Source of the DNA: Nitrospirae bacterium GWC2_57_9
Lineage (GTDB): Bacteria; Nitrospirota; UBA9217
Reading direction: 5' to 3'
Assembly: GCA_001805085.1 (NCBI GenBank)
Contig: MHEA01000203.1
Coordinates: 5,800 to 12,370 of the forward strand
Length of the DNA: 6,571 nucleotides
Part shown: in pieces, positions 1-5,075 of the stretch
Layout: every line of letters begins with the position of its first letter
Position numbering within the stretch: the first letter of the stretch is position 1
Program-made: the position numbers and the translations under genes
The notes under the pieces: model-generated
Databases searched by the model: none
What the model saw: the letters and a program-made list of their open reading frames with translations, nothing else
What the model was told of the DNA's origin: nothing

Positions 1-525
1 GACCATTTCCTGGTCGAGGTGATCAACCCGGAAACACTCGTACCGGTCAAGCCGGGCGAGCCGGGAGAGCTGGTGATCACCACGCTCACGAAGGAAGCTT
101 TTCCCGTTATCCGGTACCGGACGCGCGATCTCGCCCGGCTTATCCCGTCACAGTGCCCTTGCGGCAGGACCATGATAAGGATGACCCGAGTGTTCGGCCG
201 GACCGATGACATGCTGATCGTCAGGGGCGTGAACGTCTTCCCGCAGCAGATCGAGACGGTGCTCTTCGAGATCGAGGGCGTGGCGCCGCACTACCAGATC
301 GTGATCGACCGCAAAGGCGCTCTGGACGAGACCACGGTGAACGTCGAGGTGTCGGAGTCCATCTTCTTCGACGAGATGAAGAAGCAGTCCGAACTGAAGG
401 AGACGATCAAAAAACGGCTTGCTTCGGAGCTGGGCATCTCCGTCGAAGTGAAGCTCGTGGAGAAGAAAACGTTGGAACGGTTCGAAGGAAAAGCAAAGAG
501 AGTGATAGATAAAAGAAAATTCTAA
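1..525 (+). CDS. paaK: Phenylacetate-CoA ligase (AMP-forming), C-terminal part; 5' end outside window
   Basis: The reading frame is open from base 1 and gives the last 174 residues of an adenylate-forming aryl-acid CoA ligase, which makes aryl-acetyl-CoA from an aryl-acetate, ATP and CoA in the cytoplasm. Family motifs seen in the fragment are DHFLVE at its start, RYRTRD (38-43), a CPCGRT motif, GRTDDMLIVRGVNVFP (66-81) and the C-terminal GKAKRVIDKR that carries the likely catalytic lysine. Relatives are about 430-450 residues long, so roughly 270 codons lie to the left. By hand alignment 71 of 119 residues, from DHF to the NVEVS block, match the complete ligase at 5076-6419, so the two are paralogs. 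This copy lacks about 16 residues found near the end of the other. Arginine in RYRTRD, where the other copy has glycine, is ordinary for the family. Substrate (phenylacetate, indoleacetate or another aryl acid) cannot be read from this part. The family call is firm; the gene symbol is by family. Confidence 0.93.
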   Translation, partial: DHFLVEVINPETLVPVKPGEPGELVITTLTKEAFPVIRYRTRDLARLIPSQCPCGRTMIRMTRVFGRTDDMLIVRGVNVFPQQIETVLFEIEGVAPHYQIVIDRKGALDETTVNVEVSESIFFDEMKKQSELKETIKKRLASELGISVEVKLVEKKTLERFEGKAKRVIDKRKF

Positions 526-631
526 TTCCGAAACCCGAAATCCGAAACAATATCGAATATCGAATAACCAAATATCAAGGAAAGGCCAGGCACGTTTAGA
601 ATTTAGATATTCGTGCTTAGGATTTGCGCGC
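526..631. repeat. AT-rich gap of short repeat modules between ligase and amidohydrolase genes
   Basis: This gap holds short degenerate tandem units. CCGAAA-type units recur three times at about 528-547, followed by two ATATCGAAT-like units at about 550-566, then the 32-base element at 594-625. The 14-mer AAACAATATCGAAT (545-558) recurs perfectly in reverse complement at 3006-3019. Composition is much more AT-rich than the flanking genes. I see no convincing promoter or hairpin-plus-T terminator here, so whether the amidohydrolase is co-transcribed with the ligase is open. Confidence 0.6.
594..625 (+). repeat. 32-base dispersed element, copy A, just before the amidohydrolase start
   Basis: It begins GTTTAGAATTTAG, contains ATTCGTGCTTAGG and ends ATTT. 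It matches copy B (2960 down to 2929 on the - strand) at 29 of 32 positions by direct comparison; the differences are at element positions 7, 15 and 28. It ends 6 bases before the ATG at 632 and supplies the only plausible Shine-Dalgarno sequence for that gene, AGGA at 619-622. Confidence 0.75.
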
Positions 632-1441
632 ATGAAATACATCGACTTCCACACCCACATCTTTCCGGACAAGATCGCGAAGCAGGCCGTCGAGGCGCTT
701 GCCGCGGAGTCCGGCGAGTACCGCCCCGTCATTGACGGGACGCTTTCGGCGCTGATGGCCTCCATGGACAAGGCCGGCATCTCTGCCAGCCTTGTGGCCA
801 ACATTGCCACCAAACCCGCCCAGATGGTCCCGATCCTGGACTTTTGCAAACAGATCAAGAGCGACCGCATCCACCCCTTGATCTCGTTCCATCCCTTCAG
901 CGATACGGAGGAGGTCGAGGACGTTTTCGGCCAGGCGAGCCGCGAGGGCATCTACGGCGTCAAGCTCCACCCCATGTACCAGCGCTTTTCGATCGACGGC
1001 AAGCACATGTACGGCTTTTACGAGCTGATGGCCAGCTTCGGCTTTTACGTGATGTTCCATACCGGGTTCGACGTTGCCTTCCCGGGGAACGACCAGGCCG
1101 ACGTGGAAAAGGTCCGGAAGGTCGCGAACTGGTTCAAGGACCTGACGATCGTCTGTACCCATGTGGGGGGATGGCGTCAGTGGGACCGCATCCACTGCCT
1201 GCGCGAATGCGAGAACGTTTACACCGAGACGTCGATGACGCTTTCCGAGATGAACGACGATGAATTCGTGAAGCACCTCTCGGTCTTCGGCGAGGACCGC
1301 GTCCTCTTCGGGACCGACAGCCCCTGGACGGACCAGAAAAAAATGCTCGAACGGACCCTGCAGCTCAAGATCTCGGACAGCTTCAAGGAAAAAATGCTGT
1401 ATAAGAACGCGGCGAAGCTGCTGCGGATAGGGAAACCGTAG
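632..1441 (+). CDS. TIM-barrel metal-dependent amidohydrolase (Amidohydro_2 / COG2159-like)
   Basis: A 269-residue protein of the amidohydrolase superfamily, probably a cytoplasmic metal-dependent hydrolase or non-oxidative decarboxylase; the substrate is unknown. Expected metal and active-site positions are visible: HTH (7-9) on the first strand, KLHP with K111 and H113, FHTG with H143, THVGG with H177, and GTDSPW with D229. A YKNAAKLL segment (257-264) resembles the usual closing helix of the family. There is no signal peptide or membrane segment. At 269 residues it is shorter than the roughly 330-residue ACMSD/resorcylate decarboxylases and fits the compact predicted hydrolases. The ATG at 632 is chosen because MKYIDFHTH starts the barrel directly, with a modest AGGA (619-622) nine bases upstream that lies inside a repeat element. 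It follows the ligase gene by 106 bases on the same strand, so a role in aryl-compound metabolism is possible but rests only on position. Confidence 0.88.
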   Translation: MKYIDFHTHIFPDKIAKQAVEALAAESGEYRPVIDGTLSALMASMDKAGISASLVANIATKPAQMVPILDFCKQIKSDRIHPLISFHPFSDTEEVEDVFGQASREGIYGVKLHPMYQRFSIDGKHMYGFYELMASFGFYVMFHTGFDVAFPGNDQADVEKVRKVANWFKDLTIVCTHVGGWRQWDRIHCLRECENVYTETSMTLSEMNDDEFVKHLSVFGEDRVLFGTDSPWTDQKKMLERTLQLKISDSFKEKMLYKNAAKLLRIGKP

Positions 1442-1482
1442 GCGTTCTCTTGTGAGACCTGCCAGCCTGCCTCAAGCTCCAG

Positions 1483-1510
1483 ATCACCACAATTTGGTTT
1501 TGATTTTTTT
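1483..1510 (+). terminator. Weak candidate terminator after the amidohydrolase gene
   Basis: An interrupted stem (ATCA 1483-1486 with TGAT 1501-1504, and CCA 1487-1489 with TGG 1495-1497, with a three-base bulge) runs into seven T residues at 1504-1510. Position and T tract fit a terminator, but the stem is short, bulged and AT-rich, so this is tentative. Confidence 0.25.
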
Positions 1511-1553
1511 GTTCGTGAATGCACCTGCCATCGGCAGACCCTTCCCGTCCGCA

Positions 1554-1562
1554 TGCTATAAT
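1554..1562 (+). promoter_or_regulatory. Extended -10 promoter for the PilZ-domain gene
   Basis: TGC followed by a perfect TATAAT (1557-1562) makes an extended -10 element. No good -35 is seen at the right spacing (GCAGAC at 1534-1539 with a 17-base spacer is poor), which extended -10 promoters can tolerate. Predicted transcription start is near 1569, giving a leader of about 44 bases. Confidence 0.55.
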
Positions 1563-1581
1563 TGAAGTGCACGAGGCAGTG

Positions 1582-1604
1582 CGGCCGCTGAACCGGCCGG
1601 GAGG
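1582..1604 (+). promoter_or_regulatory. Leader hairpin abutting the ribosome binding site of the PilZ-domain gene
   Basis: CGGCCG (1582-1587) and CGGCCG (1594-1599) can form a six-base-pair GC stem with loop CTGAAC. The downstream arm touches the strong Shine-Dalgarno GGAGG (1600-1604), which is eight bases before the ATG at 1613. The hairpin could modulate ribosome access; that is inference. The Shine-Dalgarno itself fixes the start with good confidence. Confidence 0.45.
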
Positions 1605-1612
1605 GCGCATCC

Positions 1613-2302
1613 ATGAAGCGGGTATTGATCGAAGAGGAGTTGAACCGTTTGCTCCAGCCGCATCACAGTTTTTTGAAGCGGTCCGATGTGCGGGTTTTTA
1701 CTGCAGGTTCGAGCGACGAGATCCTGCGGATCCACCGGAAAGAACTGGTCGACCTCATCTTGACCCCGGTCGATCTTCCCGGCACTGGCTTTGAGCAGAT
1801 CGCCGCGGTAATACGCGGGGATGTTCTGACCCGGGCGGTGCGGCTGGTCCTCGTTGCTCCGAACAGCCGAAGCGCCATCGAGGCCTGTTCCCGGTGCAAA
1901 CCCGATGCGGTCGTGCTGCGGCCGCTCTTTCCCCCGGTGCTCCTGGCGCGGGCACAGCAGCTCCTTAACCTGGACTGGAGGGAGAATTACCGGGTAATGC
2001 TGAGCGTTTCCGTGAACAGCACAACCGGCAATGACGCCTTCTTCTGCCGCTCCCGCGACATCAGCGCCACCGGGCTGCTGATCGAGACCGACAAAAAGCT
2101 CGCCCTCGGCAGCCGTCTTACCTGCTCCTTCTCGCTTCCCGGCGGCGTCCGGATACAGGCGACCGGAGAGGTGGTCAGGTCCGTTGCAGAAACAGGCGCC
2201 GGCATCCATGAGTACGGCGTGAAGTTCCTGCAACTTTCGCCCGGGGAGAAGGAGTACCTCGAAAACTTCATCGATACGGTAGCCCTCGAACGGGCTTCCT
2301 GA
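1613..2302 (+). CDS. PilZ-domain protein with degenerate receiver-like N-terminus (probable c-di-GMP effector)
   Basis: A 229-residue soluble protein. The C-terminal part (about 122-222) is a PilZ domain with both c-di-GMP contact motifs: RENYR (123-127, RxxxR) and DISATG (149-154, DxSxxG), followed by the family's GSRLTCSFSLPGG and YGVKF beta-strand segments. It should therefore bind cyclic di-GMP and relay it to motility, polysaccharide or secretion machinery. The N-terminal 1-118 looks like a response-regulator receiver: the segment DLILTPVDLPG (47-57) aligns with the usual phospho-acceptor strand, but the aspartate position is P52, and the later conserved lysine is R103 (VLRPLFP). It is therefore probably a pseudo-receiver that is not phosphorylated; this alignment is by eye. 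The start at 1613 has a strong GGAGG eight bases upstream and an extended -10 promoter further up. It looks like a separate transcription unit unrelated in function to its metabolic neighbours. Target unknown. Confidence 0.85.
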   Translation: MKRVLIEEELNRLLQPHHSFLKRSDVRVFTAGSSDEILRIHRKELVDLILTPVDLPGTGFEQIAAVIRGDVLTRAVRLVLVAPNSRSAIEACSRCKPDAVVLRPLFPPVLLARAQQLLNLDWRENYRVMLSVSVNSTTGNDAFFCRSRDISATGLLIETDKKLALGSRLTCSFSLPGGVRIQATGEVVRSVAETGAGIHEYGVKFLQLSPGEKEYLENFIDTVALERAS

Positions 2303-2333
2303 CCGCGTTCGCTCCCCGGACCGGCAGCGTCCG

Positions 2334-2912
2334 CTACGTATTCTGAACCTTGCCCGCAGCAAAAGCCTTCTGGTTTATCTCAAGTACTTTTTTGGGGACC
2401 GTGTTGACGATCGCGTCAAGGATGAACTGTTCCTTGAGCGGGAGGGAGGAGAGCGCGGCGCCGAGCAGCACCAGGTTGAGGGTGCGCTTGTCGCCGGCGG
2501 TGACGGCGAGTTGCGTGCCGTCGAAGGGCATGACCTTCTTCACGCGGCTTTTGATTACTTCGTTCACATCAGCGGGATACTGCTGGGCCCCGATGGAAAC
2601 GCCGATCGTGCCGATGGTGCGCGTATTGTAAATAACGGCGCCGTCGTCCTTCAGAAAGTGCAGGTACCGGGCGGTTTCGAGCGGTTCGAACCCGATCAGG
2701 AGATCGGCCTCTCCTTCCGTCACGATCGGCGAAAAGACCTTCTCCCCGAAGCGCACCTGCGACAGAACGCTGCCGCCGCGCTGGGCCATGCCGTGCACCT
2801 CGCTCTGCTTTACATCCAAGCCCGCAAGGAGCGCCGCCTCGGCTATGATCTTACTCGTGAGCAGCACGCCCTGCCCGCCCACTCCGCTGATAAGGATATT
2901 GAAAACGCTCAT
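2334..2912 (-). CDS. iorB: Indolepyruvate ferredoxin oxidoreductase, beta subunit
   Basis: A 192-residue protein, the usual length for IorB, the gamma-domain-type small subunit of the thiamine-diphosphate 2-oxo acid:ferredoxin oxidoreductase. With IorA it oxidatively decarboxylates indolepyruvate, phenylpyruvate and related aryl-pyruvates to aryl-acetyl-CoA, CO2 and reduced ferredoxin. Motifs seen are the glycine-rich ISGVGGQGVLLTSKII near the N-terminus (8-23), SEVHGMAQRGGSV (37-49) and ADLLIGFEPLE (69-79), all typical of the family. The ATG at 2912 is supported by AAGAGG (2923-2918) five bases upstream. It is the last gene of the paaK-iorA-iorB operon, 140 bases after iorA, with a large inverted repeat between them. 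Its stop lies 31 bases from the stop of the convergent PilZ gene. Other 2-oxo acid oxidoreductase gamma subunits are similar, but pairing with an unmistakable IorA makes this call strong. Confidence 0.93.
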   Translation of the reverse strand: MSVFNILISGVGGQGVLLTSKIIAEAALLAGLDVKQSEVHGMAQRGGSVLSQVRFGEKVFSPIVTEGEADLLIGFEPLETARYLHFLKDDGAVIYNTRTIGTIGVSIGAQQYPADVNEVIKSRVKKVMPFDGTQLAVTAGDKRTLNLVLLGAALSSLPLKEQFILDAIVNTVPKKVLEINQKAFAAGKVQNT

Positions 2913-2928
2913 CTAAACCTCTTGGAAA

Positions 2929-2960
2929 AAATGCTAAGCACGAATTTCTAAATCCTAAAC
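2929..2960 (-). repeat. 32-base dispersed element, copy B, upstream of iorB
   Basis: Read on the - strand from 2960, it begins GTTTAGGATTTAG, contains AATTCGTGCTTAGC and ends ATTT, matching copy A (594-625) at 29 of 32 positions. It ends 16 bases before the iorB ATG, just ahead of that gene's Shine-Dalgarno, in the same orientation relative to the gene as copy A. Confidence 0.75.
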
Positions 2961-3033
2961 AATTTCAAAATTCGAAACTTCAGACCTGCTAAGCCTTCTT
3001 AGGTAATTCGATATTGTTTAGGATTTCGTGCTT
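2936..3033. repeat. Inverted repeat filling the iorA-iorB gap
   Basis: AAATCCTAAACAAT (2950-2963) is perfectly complementary to ATTGTTTAGGATTT (3013-3026), and AAGCACG (2936-2942) to CGTGCTT (3027-3033). Seven bases (2943-2949) are unpaired on the left side, so 21 base pairs are possible in two blocks. A small inner hairpin CTAAG-CCTT-CTTAG lies at 2989-3002. The transcript across the iorA-iorB junction could fold into a long stem with an inner stem-loop. There is no T tract, so it does not look like a standard terminator. Confidence 0.7.
3016..3033 (+). repeat. Dispersed element, copy C (internally deleted)
   Basis: GTTTAGGATTT joined directly to CGTGCTT reproduces the outer parts of copy B without its seven internal bases. 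It lies on the opposite strand to copy B and forms the right arm of the inverted repeat. The following CAAATTTAGAATTTG (3034-3048) resembles the AT-rich modules near copy A. Confidence 0.6.
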
Positions 3034-3052
3034 CAAATTTAGAATTTGCCTC

Positions 3053-4801
3053 TCACGGTTGAGTCATCGCCCCCGTCGTGCAGAGCTGCGCGCACACGCC
3101 GCATCCGTTGCACAAAAGCGGGTCGATCGTAACGAAACCGGTCTTGCCCTCGGGCGTGAAGGACAGGGCGATGCATCCTGCCTTGAGGCAGAGTTTGCAG
3201 CCTTTGCAGGTTGCTTTTTCCACCGCGTAGGCCTTCTTCGAGACACGGTAGCGCAGCACGCAGGGCTGGTTCGAGATAAGAACCGAAGGGCCTTTCTCGG
3301 CCAGCTCTTCCTTCACGATCTTTTCCAGCTCCTTGATATTGTAGGAGTCTATCTCGCGCACCCGTTTCGCGCCGATGGCCTGGCAGAGCTTCGCGATGTC
3401 GAGCCGGGGCGCTTCACTGCCCTGGGCGGACCGGCCGGTGCCCGCGTGCTCCTGGCCCCCGGTCATGCCCGTGGTATCGTTGTTCATCACGATCACGATA
3501 GCGTCGCCGCCGTTATAGACCATGTTGATCAGGCCCGTGATGCCCGAATGCAGAAAAGTAGAGTCGCCGATCACGGCAACGGGCTTCTGCTGCGAACCGC
3601 CCTGGAGCGCGAGACCCTTGGCCATGCCGTGAGCGGCCGATATGCTGGCGCCCATGCAGATGCAGGTGTGCATGGACGAGAAAGGCGGCAGCGCCCCCAG
3701 CGTATAGCAGCCGATGTCGCCGGAGACATGGAGCTTCAGTTTTGCCAGCACGGTATAGAGGCCCCGGTGCGAGCAGCCGGGGCAGAACGTGGGAGGCCGC
3801 ATCAGGAGACCGGCCACGGGCGCCTTTGCAGGGAGCGGGCTGCCGGAGATCTTCTCGCGCACGAGGCGCTGGCTGAACTCGCCGCAAAGCGGCAGCACGT
3901 TCTTGCCGAAATGGACCGTAACACCCATGGCCCTGACCTGCTCTTCCAGGAACGGATCGAGCTCCTCCACCACGGCGAGCTTCATGACCGAGGAGGCGAA
4001 TTTCTTGATCAACTTTTCCGGCAGCGGAAAGGTCATGCCGAGCTTCAGCACAGCGGCGTTCGGGAAGGCTTCACGCACGTACTGGAACGAGATCCCCGAG
4101 GTGATGAAGCCGATCTCGCTGTCGCCCCCGATGACCCTGTTGAGGGGCGAGGTCTCCGCCCAATCCCTCAGCCGCACCAGCCGGTCCTCGACGAAAACAT
4201 GCCGCTTCTGGGCATTGCCCGGCAGCATCACGTACTTGCCGAAGTCCCGGGCAAGACCGCGGCCCGCCGGCGACTCCGACGCCCCGTCTTCGACAACGCT
4301 CTTGCAATGGGAGATGCGGGTCGTCGTCCTCAGGATCACCGGCGTGTCAAAGGATTCGGAAAGAGAGAAAGCGGCCTTCGCATACTGAAGTGATTCCGAG
4401 GAATCGGAGGGTTCTATGCAGGGAATCTTGCCCAACCGGGCGAAGTGGCGCGTGTCCTGCTCGTTTTGGGAACTGAACATGCCGGGATCATCGGCCGCCA
4501 TCAGCACCAGGCCGGCATGGATACCCGTATAGGCAGCGGTCATGAGCGGGTCTGCGGCCACGTTCACGCCCACGTGCTTCATGCAGGCCATGGACCGCAC
4601 GCCGGAAAGGGCGCCGCCGATGGCCACTTCCAGCGCCACCTTCTCGTTCACGGACCATTCGGCGTGAATGCCTTTGTGCCTGGACAGCGTCTCGAGCACT
4701 TCCGTGCTCGGCGTGCCGGGGTAAGCCGCGGCCAGTTTGCCGCCGGCTTCGAGGAAGCCCCGGGCAATGGCTTCGTTGCCGGAAAGGATTGCTTTCTTCA
4801 A
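3053..4801 (-). CDS. iorA: Indolepyruvate ferredoxin oxidoreductase, alpha subunit (TTG start)
   Basis: The large catalytic subunit, 582 residues from the chosen start. It binds thiamine diphosphate and two [4Fe-4S] clusters and, with IorB, converts aryl-pyruvates and CoA to aryl-acetyl-CoA, CO2 and reduced ferredoxin. Domains in order: N-terminal pyrimidine-binding domain with LSGNEAIARG near the start and AAYPGTPSTE (25-34); a middle domain; the thiamine-diphosphate domain with CPGCSHR (340-346), GDIGCY (361-366), GDSTF (412-416) and NND (440-442) followed by TTGMTGGQ; and a C-terminal ferredoxin domain with cysteines 532, 535, 538, 543 and 564, 567, 570, 574. All key residues are present. 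The start is taken as TTG at 4801 because GAGGTG (4811-4806) lies four bases upstream and the product then begins MKKAILSGNEA, the usual family start. An in-frame TTG at 4813 adds four residues but overlaps that ribosome site. It sits between paaK and iorB in one operon. Confidence 0.95.
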   Translation of the reverse strand: MKKAILSGNEAIARGFLEAGGKLAAAYPGTPSTEVLETLSRHKGIHAEWSVNEKVALEVAIGGALSGVRSMACMKHVGVNVAADPLMTAAYTGIHAGLVLMAADDPGMFSSQNEQDTRHFARLGKIPCIEPSDSSESLQYAKAAFSLSESFDTPVILRTTTRISHCKSVVEDGASESPAGRGLARDFGKYVMLPGNAQKRHVFVEDRLVRLRDWAETSPLNRVIGGDSEIGFITSGISFQYVREAFPNAAVLKLGMTFPLPEKLIKKFASSVMKLAVVEELDPFLEEQVRAMGVTVHFGKNVLPLCGEFSQRLVREKISGSPLPAKAPVAGLLMRPPTFCPGCSHRGLYTVLAKLKLHVSGDIGCYTLGALPPFSSMHTCICMGASISAAHGMAKGLALQGGSQQKPVAVIGDSTFLHSGITGLINMVYNGGDAIVIVMNNDTTGMTGGQEHAGTGRSAQGSEAPRLDIAKLCQAIGAKRVREIDSYNIKELEKIVKEELAEKGPSVLISNQPCVLRYRVSKKAYAVEKATCKGCKLCLKAGCIALSFTPEGKTGFVTIDPLLCNGCGVCAQLCTTGAMTQP

Positions 4802-4805
4802 ACTA

Positions 4806-4811
4806 CACCTC
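4806..4811 (-). promoter_or_regulatory. Ribosome binding site that decides the iorA TTG start
   Basis: GAGGTG on the - strand, four bases from the TTG at 4801-4799. No ATG or GTG in frame nearby gives a product with the family N-terminus. Confidence 0.7.
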
Positions 4812-4820
4812 AAAATCTAT

Positions 4821-4960
4821 CTCGCGCAAAGCCGCAAAGACGCCAAGAAAACCAAATGCCTGGGCGACCTCAGGCTCGCAGAACTGACGTTTTCTTTTAC
4901 CGGTTTAAGATAAAGATTCGACTCTCGTCTTTACTTTGCGCCTTTGCGGCTTTGCGCGAG
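4821..4960. repeat. Perfect 19-bp inverted repeat of the CGCAAAG type in the paaK-iorA gap
   Basis: CTCGCGCAAAGCCGCAAAG (4821-4839) is exactly complementary to the sequence at 4942-4960; imperfect pairing continues inward to about 4849 and 4930. The units are periodic GCAAAG / CTTTGC blocks, and further CTTTGC units follow at 4972-4987. A smaller hairpin lies inside at 4858-4875 (GCCTGGG paired with CTCAGGC, one G-T pair). Repeats of this kind, built on 'GCAAAGGCGCAAAG', are to my knowledge scattered in the gaps of many environmental bacterial genomes. It begins 20 bases upstream of the iorA start, in the iorA leader. Confidence 0.75.
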
Positions 4961-5000
4961 ACAGGAGTTGTCTTTGCTTTTCTTTGCGGACTCTGCGCCT

Positions 5001-5027
5001 CACCCGGCGCTCTCGCTTCGCCGGGTG
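5001..5027. repeat. GC-rich hairpin between paaK and iorA
   Basis: CACCCGGCG (5001-5009) and CGCCGGGTG (5019-5027) form a perfect nine-base-pair stem with a nine-base loop, beginning 48 bases after the paaK stop on the - strand. It has no T tract on either side, so it is not a typical intrinsic terminator. It might stabilise the paaK 3' end, mark a processing site, or belong to the neighbouring repeat family. Confidence 0.6.
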
Positions 5028-5075
5028 CAAGAACCCTGAGCACCACCAGAGATCGGTGGCAGGGCTGCGAGAGTG

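Noticed and set aside
148..951. 267-residue open frame on the - strand across the ligase end, the gap and the amidohydrolase start
   Set aside because: It overlaps two well supported + strand genes and has no family motif or convincing ribosome site.
2303..2333. Bidirectional terminator in the gap between the convergent stops
   Set aside because: Only 31 bases; the CCGG/CCGG blocks are separated by one base and cannot form a hairpin, and there is no T or A run.
1556..2362. 268-residue open frame on the - strand opposite the PilZ gene
   Set aside because: Shadow of a gene with intact RxxxR and DxSxxG motifs, a strong ribosome site and its own promoter.
3014..4393. 459-residue open frame on the + strand opposite iorA
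   Set aside because: It lies almost wholly antisense to a clearly coding iorA, is rich in Arg, His, Asp and Gly as expected from the complement of GC-rich codons, and shows no recognisable domain.
4821..4987. CRISPR-like or transposon-end structure from the CTTTGC/GCAAAG units
   Set aside because: Units are too short and irregular, there are no uniform spacers, and no transposase or target duplication is seen; an intergenic repeat explains it better.
5001..5027. Intrinsic terminator ending paaK transcription
   Set aside because: The stem is strong, but no run of T follows on either strand, so I list it only as a hairpin.
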